The notes beneath the pieces are model-generated. The model was not told where the DNA came from. It did no database searches and was given only the letters and a program-made list of their open reading frames with translations. Below, piece after piece: positions 24,601-34,945 of a DNA stretch of 64,000 bases (the first letter of the stretch is position 1; the number at the start of each line of letters is the position of its first letter). A program made the translations under genes and the position numbers. The stretch lies in assembly GCA_024734555.1 (NCBI GenBank), contig JANPWX010000108.1, forward strand, positions 1,174,566 to 1,238,565. The letters run 5' to 3'. This DNA is from Trochalopteron elliotii. Taxonomy: Eukaryota > Chordata > Aves > Passeriformes > Leiothrichidae.

Positions 24601-26101
24601 AGAGGGTGAAGGGGTAGAATAAAGACTGCAGTTATATTTAAACTCTAGTCTGTAGCTGGGTAATCACAAATGTGCAGCAATTGTGAAAGGATTCAGCATG
24701 ACCCAGACTACAGTGAAGGTGAATTAATCAAAATTAAAATACCAATGCAAGCACAAAGGAGATCAATGAGACTCAGATTATACATAGTTGTTAGTATACA
24801 GTAATGCGACCATGACTCTTGTCTTATGCTCTTGTTAGTAAAGTGCCATGACTCTCTTGACAATAAAAAAATATTGGTGTTTTACTTTTAACATTTTGCA
24901 ACAATCATAGAAGAAAAAGGAAGGCATGAAATCTTATTTTTGTGCATTCTGTACTTGTGGACCTTATAATAAACTGAATTTCATGTTCAGATTCAGAATG
25001 AAGCTGTTTGTGTTTCCTTGGGTTTTGTTACTTGTTCATAATGAGGTTATCTTATTTTTATTGGGGAAGACTGATATGTATATAATGAAATAAAAAAAAT
25101 AAGGGTGAGTTTTTGACATCTAATGTTCCAAAGACATTTTGTTTTTTGTGTAACACAAATTATGAGTGCTTCAATATTTATAGTATGTACACTTATTCCA
25201 TGCTGCAAACAGCTAGAGGAGGAGCAATCAAAAGGTTCCAGATTTTGACAACTTGACTAATTCACTTAAGCAAAGGAAACAAAGTAATTTTCATGCTTAC
25301 CTGGGAATTCAAATTTCAGGTTCTGGCTCATTCAAATATTGGTCAGAAGAGCAATAACAATGTGTGGGCAGGATACATTAACTTAGCTTAAGCACAAAAT
25401 AAAATGGCATGTTTAAAATCCCATTTCTTTTCCTGTGATTAACTAAAGATTGCAATTTTGTGTGAAATGATTCTGTGAGACTACCTATCTAGCTAGGATC
25501 ACAGCTATAAACCAAGCAATTACTTTGGGTACAGACTTCAGCTTATTAATTCTTTTCAAAGCAAATATTTCCAGCTAGATCTAACAAAACACCACTTCGG
25601 GCTGAGTGAGATGAAACTGAAGTCCCATGGATATCAGAGGGGAATAAACTGGGCAAAGTTGCAGTGACCTAGGAGAAAAACCAGTTCTACCAGTATGAAA
25701 AATAAAAGTGAGATTCATGGATAAAAGAGAGGGAGCAGTCAGGTGTCTGTTTCCACAAGTGAGTGTCATGGATTCCCAGAGTCCTAAAACCTGGGTAAAA
25801 CTACAGTGGTGTAAAACACAGAGACTTTGTTGTGAAGATGGACTGGAAAGCAGATCTTCCATCACAACGATATGTAGTCAGGCTCCTTCATGGTCACTAC
25901 TTTTTGTAGTGCCCATGAATCCTGGATTCCTTCTGATATAGTGTGACACATATCCCAAAGATGGGATAACAGGTGCCAAATGATGGGGCTGCTGGTTAAT
26001 GATGATCTCTACCTCCCATGTCTGTTGATGTCAGTGGGAGGTGAGAATGTTCTGGTACCATAATATTTGAGGAACTAAATGATTAGATTGTAAAAAAAAA
26101 A
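21671..26101. other. AT-rich nongenic DNA, 4.4 kb
   Basis: No gene or recognised transposon is visible. The stretch 25590-25870 carries short strings such as CTACAGTGGTGTAAAAC. The stretch 25955-26060 has 'TGATGTCAGTGGGAGGTGAG'. Both resemble ancient low-copy amniote repeats of a 'GACTTCAATGGGA' type, but not well enough to name. They are discussed as a finding. Confidence 0.6.
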
Positions 26102-26275
26102 ATCTATATCTATATCTATATCTATATCTATATCTATATCTATATCTATATCTATATCTATATCTATATCTATATCTATATCTATATCTATATCTATATC
26201 TATATCTATATCTATATCTATATCTATATCATCTATATCTATATCTATATCTATCTATATATGTCTATATATATC
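26102..26275 (+). repeat. (TATATC)n hexanucleotide array
   Basis: A period-6 array of TATATC units is perfect from 26102 to about 26230 (129 bases, about 21.5 units). An interrupted part with tetranucleotide CTAT and dinucleotide TA variants follows to about 26275. It is preceded directly by an A11 run (about 26091-26101). No transposon tail is recognisable next to it. Confidence 0.95.
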
Positions 26276-26564
26276 TATCTCCTACCTGCTCTTTTGCAAA
26301 GACACTGTACTCTGAAATTCAGTCTAATATCTTGTATGTACCCCACCCTGGGTATAATTACATTTGCCATCTGCCCTCAAGGGCCTAAAACTAATTTTGA
26401 AAAATTGTTTGATCCACAGGTTCTGAATGGCAGGTCTTTACCAACAATAACACATTTGGAGAATTATATGAGGGTGCTAAATTAAACCAGTTTTAACAGC
26501 TTTAATGTAAGTAATTTTTGTTTTCATTTTCTCTTTAAATTAATTGTGTGTTAATTATCATTGT

Positions 26565-26580
26565 AAAAAAAAAAAAAAAA
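26565..26580 (+). repeat. Poly(A) run, A16
   Basis: An uninterrupted A16 followed by GAAAAG. No retrocopy body is recognised upstream. Confidence 0.9.
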
Positions 26581-26767
26581 GAAAAGTTTCCACTTTTTTT
26601 TCTATGTTCTTCAGGTCTCTTTAATAAATCAGTCCAAAGAGAACAATTCTAGTTAATTTAATGAATGTTCTGAAAGGGAATGATTTATCTACGTGAACCA
26701 CACACATAGCTAAAACTCCTTCTGTGACAGACTTTGAACTTACATTGTTTTTGCTTTGTTCTTTAGA

Positions 26768-26797
26768 AACACACACACATACACTCACACACACACT
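26768..26797 (+). repeat. Interrupted CA microsatellite
   Basis: A CA-rich tract of the form (CA)n TACACT (CA)n, about 30 bases, with substitutions that break it into two short pure stretches. Confidence 0.85.
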
Positions 26798-26910
26798 CTC
26801 AAATATTTCACACAATAAAAGAAAAGTTATAATGGAAACAAGGCAGCTCCTTGGAGAGTTGGTCATTGTAAGATCTAGTGGATTAAGAATACTCAATTCC
26901 CAGTCCTTTA

Positions 26911-26960
26911 GAGCACTATTTCTCAACCTAGGAGTGTTGCCTCCTGGAGAGGAGTGCAAG
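26911..26960. mobile_element. Possible hAT (Charlie-like) terminal fragment
   Basis: 'GCACTATTTCTCAACCTAGG' followed by AGTGTTGCCTCCTGGAGAGG resembles the terminal region of Charlie-type hAT DNA transposons. In those, an inverted terminal repeat of the CAGTGGTTCTCAACC kind leads into a GG..TT..GACCCC block. Only about 50 bases can be followed, there is no partner terminus and no transposase remains, so the call is weak. Confidence 0.4.
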
Positions 26961-28693
26961 TAAATCCCTTAAAAAATATTTTTTTTTCTTCCTTTTCTTT
27001 GTTTGCTGTTGAAACTCGGCAAAAGCTAAGTCATAAAGGCTCACCATGTGAAGAAAATGAGGAGGTAAGCAGGTTAAAAAGTAAACCTAGGCAAAATGAC
27101 AGACAGAGCTGGTTATTTTGTGCCTTTCAATTTGTAACATCAAACACTGTTCTGATTTTATTTTTCCCTATATCCCTCTATTAAAAATCATGGACTGATT
27201 GCTGACTTTCTCTTCTTAGCATAGAAGGTAACTAAACAAGTTTAGGGTGTGCTACTGTAAAATGAAATAGATATGTATCCTTATATAACTTACTATAGGT
27301 TTATATATAAAGATGTATTCATTTTTCTCAAATAAATACATCATCAGATAAGCCCAGAATTAAGCCCTGCTATTTCAGCTGATAGTTTGTGTTCAAATTA
27401 AAAATTCCATTTGAAGAAATTCCTTCCATTTTCTACAGCCTGTGAGTGAATTCATGCATAAAAGAGTAAATTTTAATGTAGCAAAAGATGGCACTATGGA
27501 GATCTTCATAAGTATTGCTTAAAAGATTTCTGACTGATACACTATGATATGGAAATTTGCTGCACATTGCTTTCCCTCATGGAACAACATAGCTTTCCAC
27601 ATAAACCACACATTGTTTGGTCTTGTTGATGACGGCATTGCATGCTGGTAACCCAGAAAGATACATTTGAAGCAGAAAAATATAACCTGTTGTAAAAACT
27701 GTCAAACAATTAAAAAATATAAAGATATCTTATAAGTAAGGGATGTTATTTGCCCTCAATAGTACCCTTGGGGTGAGGATGGCATATGATTACACTGGTG
27801 AATGAACAAGTCAACTGTAACCCTAAAGAGACATGTTTGGTGCCAGACATACAGATACTTAAATAATAAAACAATGATTTAGTATTCACAGAAGCACCTG
27901 AAATTCCATTTTTTTACTTAACATATATGTATTTAACTCCTCTCTGTTTTACACTACAGTTTGAATTCCTGGTTGAATCTAAATTAAGGACCACATAATC
28001 AGTAATGGGAATTCTATCTATGCATTCTATCTATGGCTGCTAAAATGTCTGTAACAGGCTTCTAGTTTACCAGAGTAGCATTGGAAGGACTAGGTTTCAA
28101 AGACATTTTCAAAAAATAATGCTTAGGATATTTTTAATGTGAATATACATTATTTTCATTTCATATCTTTATCACATTTCCATTAAAGTTGGTAAGAAGA
28201 GCTACAAATGCAACTCTTTCACAGGTGCAAATCTGTGTTGATGGAAATATATTTTAAAATCTGTAATTTTCAGTCAAATAAAAGATATAACTAGCCCTGA
28301 TTTCTGCTTGTGTTGAACCACTTTCTTCTTCTTCCTGAATAGTCCTTGTATTTATGTTAACTTATTCATACTTTGTCTAGTAAGAAAGCATCTAAAAATA
28401 ACAAAACTCAGAAATTTTGATTATTTCCTTAACAATTTGTGCATTTGTATTCATATATATGCTTATTCTGAATTCATGAGCTTGGAAACAGAAGTTTCAT
28501 GACCTAAGCCAGACAAAAGTTTATTTGCGACACTTCCTCTGATTGTATTTCAATTGATGTCAACACTACTCTAAGTTTACATTTCACATGCACTGTTGTA
28601 GTCACATTTGTATCCAAACACTTACACCAGGATATGCTGAACCTTTGATTCCCACAGAATTAGTATCCTAAATATAACAATTAAGGTGGGGTG

Positions 28694-28710
28694 TTTTTTT
28701 TTTTTTTTTT
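28694..28710 (+). repeat. Poly(T) run, T17
   Basis: An uninterrupted T17. The minus strand could be an old poly(A) end, but no source transcript is recognised beside it. Confidence 0.85.
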
Positions 28711-29099
28711 AACTAACTGTAATAAGTTGCTCTGGTCTCCTCTTCCTCTTCAAAAAAGCTTCTCCCAGGTGGGGGATATATGATCAGAAACAAAAAATTG
28801 CTTTTTTGGTGACCTGCTGTCAGAAGACATAATGTCTCACAAAAAAAATTTATACAATCTGAAAGATTAATAGCCAAGTTTTTGGATGGGTAATAGATGG
28901 ACATAGGGAGAGGCTAGCGAATATAGCTAAGAGAAAGCTGTTTGCATACAAGGAGGGAGGGGACAAAATAACATTTTCTTCTAACTTGAGAATGGAAAAC
29001 TTTTTTATATAAAAATATCAGAAGAATATGCTAAAACTGGATGAAATGCAGTTTCTTAAAATGGAATTCAAAAATTAAATTTCCATTAAAACCTGAAAG

Positions 29100-29397
29100 A
29101 CTTTCAAGCTCATCCCTAAGCACCAATCAGCCCCTCCAAGTTTGTATACTGGGTGTGATATGGAATATCCCCTTGGCCAGTTCAGGTCATCTGTCCTGTA
29201 TATGTTCCTTCCTGGCATTTTGTGCACCTGTTCACTGTCTGAGCATGGGAAACTGAACAGTCCTTGACCGAAGATAAGTACTAATGAACAACATCCTTGT
29301 GTTTTCAATATTATTCTCATAATAAATCCATAATACAGAACTGTACCAGCTCCTAGGAAAAAAAATTAACTCTATCCCAGCCAAAACCAGGACACAT
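29100..29397 (-). mobile_element. Avian ERVL-type LTR, partial (minus)
   Basis: This is a third member of the same LTR family, in reverse. It ends on the plus strand with 'TTAACTCTATCCCAGCCAAA', the complement of the LTR 5' end. Inside are the complements of the TATA region (TTTGTATA at 29141-29148, so the box is altered to TATACAAA) and of 'GAATATCCCCTTGGCCAGTT'. The R-U5 part is missing: similarity stops at about 29100, in the 'AAGCTCATCCCTAAGCACCA' block. Either the right half was deleted or this is a shorter subfamily. No internal viral sequence is seen. Confidence 0.75.
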
Positions 29398-30000
29398 CCG
29401 CTAGAACTTTCCTTGAGGAAAATGAAGACATTAATGCATTTAGTGATATTAGGCTGTGATAGAATGTAGCTATAGACAACAAAATTAATATTGTTTTTTC
29501 ATGTGTTTTCCGTTCAACGGGAAAATAATGCTGCTGTTATTTATCAATAATGCCTCATGTGGAAGAATGTGCAAAGCTGATCATGCATATTAAGACAAGA
29601 CTTACTCCATCTTTTACAGAAAGTCATGTTAGGAGCATGATCTGGAGAGCAACCATAATGAAAACCAGTCAAGTAATATGCACTTTAGGCAGAACTGTAC
29701 AATGAAAAGAAATCTTTAGGAAATAATTTTTTGAACTCTTTGCTAGATCTTGGAGTATTAAGAAGCTTTTGTAATTAAATTTTTGGATTAGTAAGGCAGG
29801 TCACAATAAAAAACCATGCATAGGTGTATACATGCACGTATAATCATAAAACAGAAGAAAACACAGCTTTTCATGAATGACACCATGTACGAATTTAATG
29901 TGTGTTTCAAGGAGGATGAAAATAAGGTATTGTTCAAGCTAAAAGAAAATTTACCTACAGATTTTGACACCAAGTAGCCATTCAGCTGAGCTTTTTTTTT
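29398..30000. other. Nongenic DNA
   Basis: No gene or repeat is recognised apart from a T11 run that ends at the start of the next CR1. Confidence 0.65.
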
Positions 30001-30262
30001 TTGACCATAGCATGAAGCTGAGTTGGGTAAGGTTCAGATTGGAAATCTGGGAAAGGTTGTCCACCCAGATGGTGGTTGAGCACTGGAACAGGTTCTACAG
30101 GGAAGCGATCACATCAACAAACCTGGCAGTGTTCATAAAGTATTTGAAAAACATCCTCAGGTACAGGGTGGCACTCTTGGGAATGGTCCTGTGCAGGGCC
30201 AGGAGTTGGACTCAATGATTCTTGTGTGTCCCTTCCAACTCAGCATTCTATGATGCTATGAT
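30001..30262 (+). mobile_element. CR1 LINE 3' end (plus)
   Basis: A 5'-truncated CR1 starts in AGCATGAAGCTGAGTTGGGT and passes through 'GAGCACTGGAACAGGTTCTA' (the WNRLP region of ORF2) and 'TGTGCAGGGCCAGGAGTTGG', then 'ACTCAATGATTCTTG'. It ends in the tail ATTCTATGATGCTATGATTT. It is preceded directly by a poly(T) run. Its 3' end is close to the copies at 1-256 and 50222-50545, suggesting one subfamily. The ORF2 remnant (29964-30218) has lost its stop position and is not meaningful alone. Confidence 0.9.
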
Positions 30263-31529
30263 TTAAATATCTGTATGACATATGTTTTGGCAGACAAGCA
30301 TGCTTTTTTTCCTATTACTTTTAGCTATTGTTTTCACAATTTTTCTTTGGCTTCCACCCTTATCAAGCTGTTCATGTTTTTCTGTAGTCTTCATAATTTT
30401 ATGAATTGAATAAATATATCCTCTTTCTTTTGTGTCACTGTACACCACTTTTTATTTGGACATATCTTTCAGGTCCCCTTTTTAATTATTTTTCATATTT
30501 TTGCCTGTATTTTAACCATGTTTAGTCTGTATTTTCTCACTCTGAAACTTTGTTATCTTCATTATAACTTTTGCCGGGTTGATAGCTGGTTCAGCTATGG
30601 TTGCCTTCCCCATACTACAGACCTCAAAGGAAGTGAATTGTGTTTCAGTTGCAAGCATACTTGTATTTTCCCATAATTTCCACAGCAGGCAAGTACCCAA
30701 ATTCGTGCTTGCAGAGATGCATGCACTTAAAATAAGCAAACAAATGTCTTCCATTGGACATATGACAGCTCAATTAACAGGCAATTATTCAGATTGTACT
30801 TTAGTTTTGTTCTAAGAAGAATCAGCGTCACAATGAAATTATACATCACTCTTCGAGTAAACATAGACTGTCTGCCAAATCTGCCTTGCATAAAGATAAT
30901 GCCTAGAACTTCATCTATTATTTTTCAACTTCCAATGGTTTTAGAATTTACATTGATAATAGCAGCTGGTTTTTGTGAGAACGGTTTCAATTTGGGTTTT
31001 TTTTAACTGAGTTCTTCAAACCCTCGAAATGGACTCAAGATTCTTTCTCAAAAAAACAAGTGACTTTCTGTGACCAGGAACAAGCTCTTGCCATAGGCAA
31101 TCCATGACTCCCAGTGGTTCTGATTTATTTTAATTTGTTTGTTTGTTTGTTTGTTTGTTTAAATTCACACAAAAAAATGAAGATCTTTCTTGACTAGATG
31201 AGTTCTCAAGTATTTCCATAAAATACACTAACAAATAAATGAAGTACACCAACAAACTACTTTAGAAATGCAGTCTTTTCTCAGAAGGAGATTAGGATGG
31301 CTAACAGAAAGACAGATTTTACACGTGATTACCACTTTGGACACAGATTCACAAAACATGAACATTCACCTCCTGCTGCACAAAGGCCCTGTAAGTGAAC
31401 AAAAAAGGGAAAATAGTATTTAGAAGCTGTTTATAAATGATAGAGCAAATGGAAGAGGGGTTTTGTGCAAACAAGGAAGAAAACAGATCATGTATCTGAA
31501 ACTCTGTGATCTATACCTGTTGCTTGTTT
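30263..31529. other. Nongenic DNA
   Basis: No gene is recognised. A (TTTG)n microsatellite of about six units lies at 31134-31160. Confidence 0.65.
31134..31160 (+). repeat. (TTTG)n microsatellite
   Basis: About six uninterrupted tetranucleotide units (GTTT) ending at 31160. Confidence 0.9.
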
Positions 31530-31906
31530 GGACGTATCCTCTGTAAGCCATATGAGGAGCAGCTGAGAGAGTTGGGGTTGTTTAGCCTGGAGAAAAGGAG
31601 GCTCAGGGGAAACCTCATCACTCTCTACAACCACCTGAAAGCAGCCTGTAGCCAAGTGAGGGTTGGCTCTTTCCCCAGGCAGCCAGCAACAGGACAAGAG
31701 AAAATGGCCTCAAGGTTCAGAATGGACATCAGGAAAAATTTTTTTCATGGGAAGGGTGGCTAGGCATTGGAACATGCTGCCCTGGGAGGTGGTGAAGTTA
31801 CCAGCCATGGAATTGTTCAAAAAATGATTGAATGTGGTGATCAGTCAGAATCTGGACTCAATGATCTTGGAGGTATTTTCCAACCTTAATGATTCTATGA
31901 TTCTAT
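31530..31906 (+). mobile_element. CR1 LINE, 5'-truncated (plus)
   Basis: This is a clear CR1. It begins near 'CCTCTGTAAGCCATATGAGG' and passes the 'GAGAAAAGGAGGCTCAGGGG' block. It ends with 'GACTCAATGATCTTGGAGGT', TTTTCCAACCTTAATGATTC and the tail units ATTCTATG ATTCTAT. It belongs to a different 3'-end subfamily from the copy 1.3 kb upstream ('GATGATCTTGGAGGT' rather than 'AGGAGTTGGACTCAATGATT' after GGCC). Confidence 0.92.
31548..31822 (+). pseudogene. CR1 ORF2 C-terminal fragment, frameshifted
   Basis: The frame gives PYEEQLRELGLFSLEKR, RLRGNLITLYNHLKAACSQV and later ASRFRMDIRKNFF, the usual order at the C-terminal end of CR1 ORF2. After the phenylalanine-rich FF segment (about 31743) the frame shifts and stops at 31761. 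The rest of the end ('HWNMLPWEVVKLP'-like) lies in another frame. The reverse transcriptase core is missing through 5' truncation. The fragment is dead. Confidence 0.82.
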
Positions 31907-34880
31907 ATCATGTTTCCTGGCACAAATGGACTCTATTGTATTTCAATGTGGTCTTGAAATATGTTTGATGGAAATACAATCTTTAGAGAAATTCTGTTCA
32001 TAAATGCAAGCACTGATTTCTTTCTGATCTGTGGTAACAGAAAAATGGATTTATTCAACTACATGCCTTCCCATGTATTGTGATAGATTTTTTCTAGTAT
32101 TGTGATAGATTTTTTAACTTCCCAAGAAAAAAATGTGTGCTGAAGTCCACAAATGAATGCATCCTGCCTTGTTTACAGCCCTTAAATGACTAGGAAAATG
32201 GTTTATAACACTAAGACTATCATTTTTCTATTTTGTTAGTGGGTATTGTAAGGTTTTTGTGACTTTTACCTTAACTGACAGATCACAAGCAGTCTCTGAG
32301 AATTTTAATGCCTACTTATTTATTTAATTTATTTATATTGCTACTAAAAATATTTATTCTAAAGACTTATTTATTTGTTTAATCTTGGACTTGTCAGACT
32401 AGTCACTGGAATACTTTCATGTTATGCGTCTCTGTGTATATTTAAAACTGAAAATGTGGATCATTTTAAGTGCATAGACAAAATTATTAATCATAGCTTT
32501 CTTGTGTCTTAAAAGACAAAGCTTTTTTTTTAATGCTATCAGTATTTTTGGGTGCAAACATGAGACAATCAGAAAATACTTGATTTTTAGAAGCTGGACA
32601 TTGAGCATGCTTGAGAGAAGTCCCTGTACTGTGTCAGGGTTAGAGTTATCTCTTCTTAAAATACTATTCTGCAGTGTTGATGAAAAGAAAATTATTTATT
32701 TACTACATCATTCAGCTGAAAAGGTGCAAGAAAATTCCAAACAAAGCTAGTCAGATTGTGAGGAAATAATCTGAGAAGTTACTAATTTACCAAAAGTTCA
32801 TACAGATGAATTGGTTTTGACCCTCCAATAACCCCACCAAAAGTGGTGAAGTAGCCTTTGGCTGGCAATGAAAGTTCTTAATTACCTCAGTGTCTGTGAG
32901 TTGCTTTGAGAAAGAACACACTGTATTACTTTCCAATATCCAGCCTAGTGCTGTATTATGCAAGTTTATTGAGCAATAGCTCAGGGTCCTGATATAAAAT
33001 ATAATGTACACAACTATATGATGGTTAAGCTCAGAAATCTTTCTATGTGCATTTAAAAATGAATAAAAATATAATAGTAGAAACTTCTGAAAGGTTCATA
33101 TAAAAGACAGATTAGTAGGTCTTTCACACAGTGTTTTGTCATTGGAACATAAGCTGTGGTAGAGGTTAATTTTGCTGTCCATAAAAATGCAAGCTACATG
33201 TAAAAATCTCACAGAAGAACATATATTTTGCATAGAATTTCAATATATTTTGCTCTTGCACTGCCATAACCATCAGTCTGCTGCCAGTATGTTTCAAATT
33301 ATCTGGCATTTCAGCTATATGTTCATAAACTTATAGATCTAAGTGCTCTTTTAGGTGGTTTCCAGGGAGGTTATAGTCTCTAAGGTGTTAAGAAAATTTG
33401 CAACTTGGGAGACAACAAAGATAGAAATAGAAGAAAAGAAAAGCTGAGTGTAAGTGTGAGGCAAAAATGGGAATAGAAAAAAAGTGCAAAATAAGAAAAA
33501 ACTTGCAGAAAGGAGAAAAGAACAACCATTTAGACATGCAAGAAACAGAAGACTACTTAGATTATACAGGAACAGAAAATCATACAGTAACCTGATGGTC
33601 AAAATAAAGTAAGAACAAGGGCCAACACAAAAATAATCTAAAAGGGAGGAGTGTGAAAGAAAATTGGTGTGAGACTAAGTGGTAAGCAACAGGAGAGAAA
33701 CAGGTTAAAGGTGAAAACTTGGAATACCAGAAGAGGACACAGAGACTAAAAGCAAATTCAGAATTCTTCTGGTAATTAATTCCAATTTTCAGAGAGGTTT
33801 TTAATCTTTTCTCCTCAGATCTTCTTAAACATTTTTGAAAATCGCCTTTGTGTTATTTCATTCATGTTTTAGACTAATTACAACTTTCTCGTATTTAATT
33901 GGTAAATGATTTCTAATGCTAACTACAGCATTTTAATTTCCTCTCAAATATTTTGTCAGCCCTCTAACAAGTTTTGTTTACCACATCAACACTGTACAAG
34001 AAAAGTAAAGCTGTTGATGGTAGAACTGAAATAGTTCAACAGGTATTGAAATAATATCTTCTTGCTGATATAAATCCTGATATTTGAATAATAATTAGAG
34101 GGGAAGGGTGGGGTCAGGACGCAAGGAATATAAGCAAAAGTATAGATCATCAGAGATCAAGTCACTTTGCCAGTAATAGAGTGGAGCAGGAGCACTTTAA
34201 ACAGTGAGGACAAACAAGAGAATGGTTGTGTGACTCTATTACCAAATGTACTGTTATTTAATTGACACAGTCTGTGAGAGCCTTGCCTGTGGATTTTTTG
34301 GAAATGAGTTCTGTTTAATTTATGGTTTCAAAAAAAGAAGATAAAGACTGCTGTTTTGACGGGGCTTTGTGACCCCTTTACACCAGCTGTCCATATAATG
34401 CTCAAATGCTGCTGAGTTGCTAACTTGAAAAAAATGTCCTGAGACCACTTTGCGAGGGCTGAGCTCATTAGCTTGCCACAAAAGGAATCAGTATCAAATG
34501 TCTGAAAGCATTTTGCCTTAATCCATTTGCAACTGAAGGCAGAATCTCCTCACCATTGGCTGGAAACTGTAGAGATAAGTATTATTTGCTAAACCTCAGT
34601 CCAGTGCATGATAAATCCCCTTGACATCAATGGGATTCAATTAAATTCATAAAAGTGTCAAGACTCTTTTCTTTACTTGTTTGAATAACTTACACATCAG
34701 TAAGAGAATGATAACTTTAAATCCATTGAAATCAGATATTATTTTTCTTCATACAAAGGAGAGGGCCAGAGAGAACACAAGAACTTGTTACTTTTTGGCA
34801 CCAAGCACTTAGACTAATAGTGGTAAGCTGCCTCAGTCTTTCACTGTATAATGTAAATGCACATGTCATCCAATTATTCT
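31907..34880. other. AT-rich nongenic DNA
   Basis: No gene is recognised. A 22-bp tandem duplication lies at 32076-32119. A purine-rich stretch on the plus strand lies at about 33410-33560. Confidence 0.65.
32076..32119 (+). repeat. 22-bp tandem duplication
   Basis: Two head-to-tail units share TATTGTGATAGATTTTTT, starting at 32076 and 32098. Only the last four bases differ between the units. Confidence 0.9.
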
Positions 34881-34945
34881 CCAGCCTAGTGATTAAGGAA
34901 TTACCTTAAGCTTCCGCAGATGTGAGTTTGAAACTCCTCAGGCTC
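34881..34945 (+). mobile_element. Possible ancient tRNA-derived SINE fragment
   Basis: 'CCAGCCTAGTGATTAAGGAA' resembles an RNA polymerase III A box (TGGCNNAGTGG), and about 35 bases later GAGTTTGAAACTCC resembles a B box (GGTTCGANNCC). The spacing fits a tRNA-like promoter. The text between (CAGATGTGAG) recalls old amniote repeats with an 'AGCCTAGTGGTTAG...GATGTGGGAG...GTTCAAATCC' head. There is no acceptor-stem pairing or isotype, so it is not a tRNA gene. Only about 65 bases can be followed. Confidence 0.4.

Larger units (their letters stand above)
26276..29099. other. AT-rich nongenic DNA with simple repeats
   Basis: No gene is recognised. It contains A16 (26565-26580), a CA-rich microsatellite (26768-26797), a possible hAT terminus (26911-26960) and T17 (28694-28710). 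A 13-bp unit, ATTCTATCTATGC/G, is duplicated in tandem at about 28010-28036. Confidence 0.65.

Noticed and set aside
26102..26275. CRISPR-like array
   Set aside because: Period-6 simple repeat without spacers, in an animal genome.
34881..34945. tRNA gene
   Set aside because: Only promoter-like boxes are visible. No cloverleaf pairing or acceptor stem can be formed.
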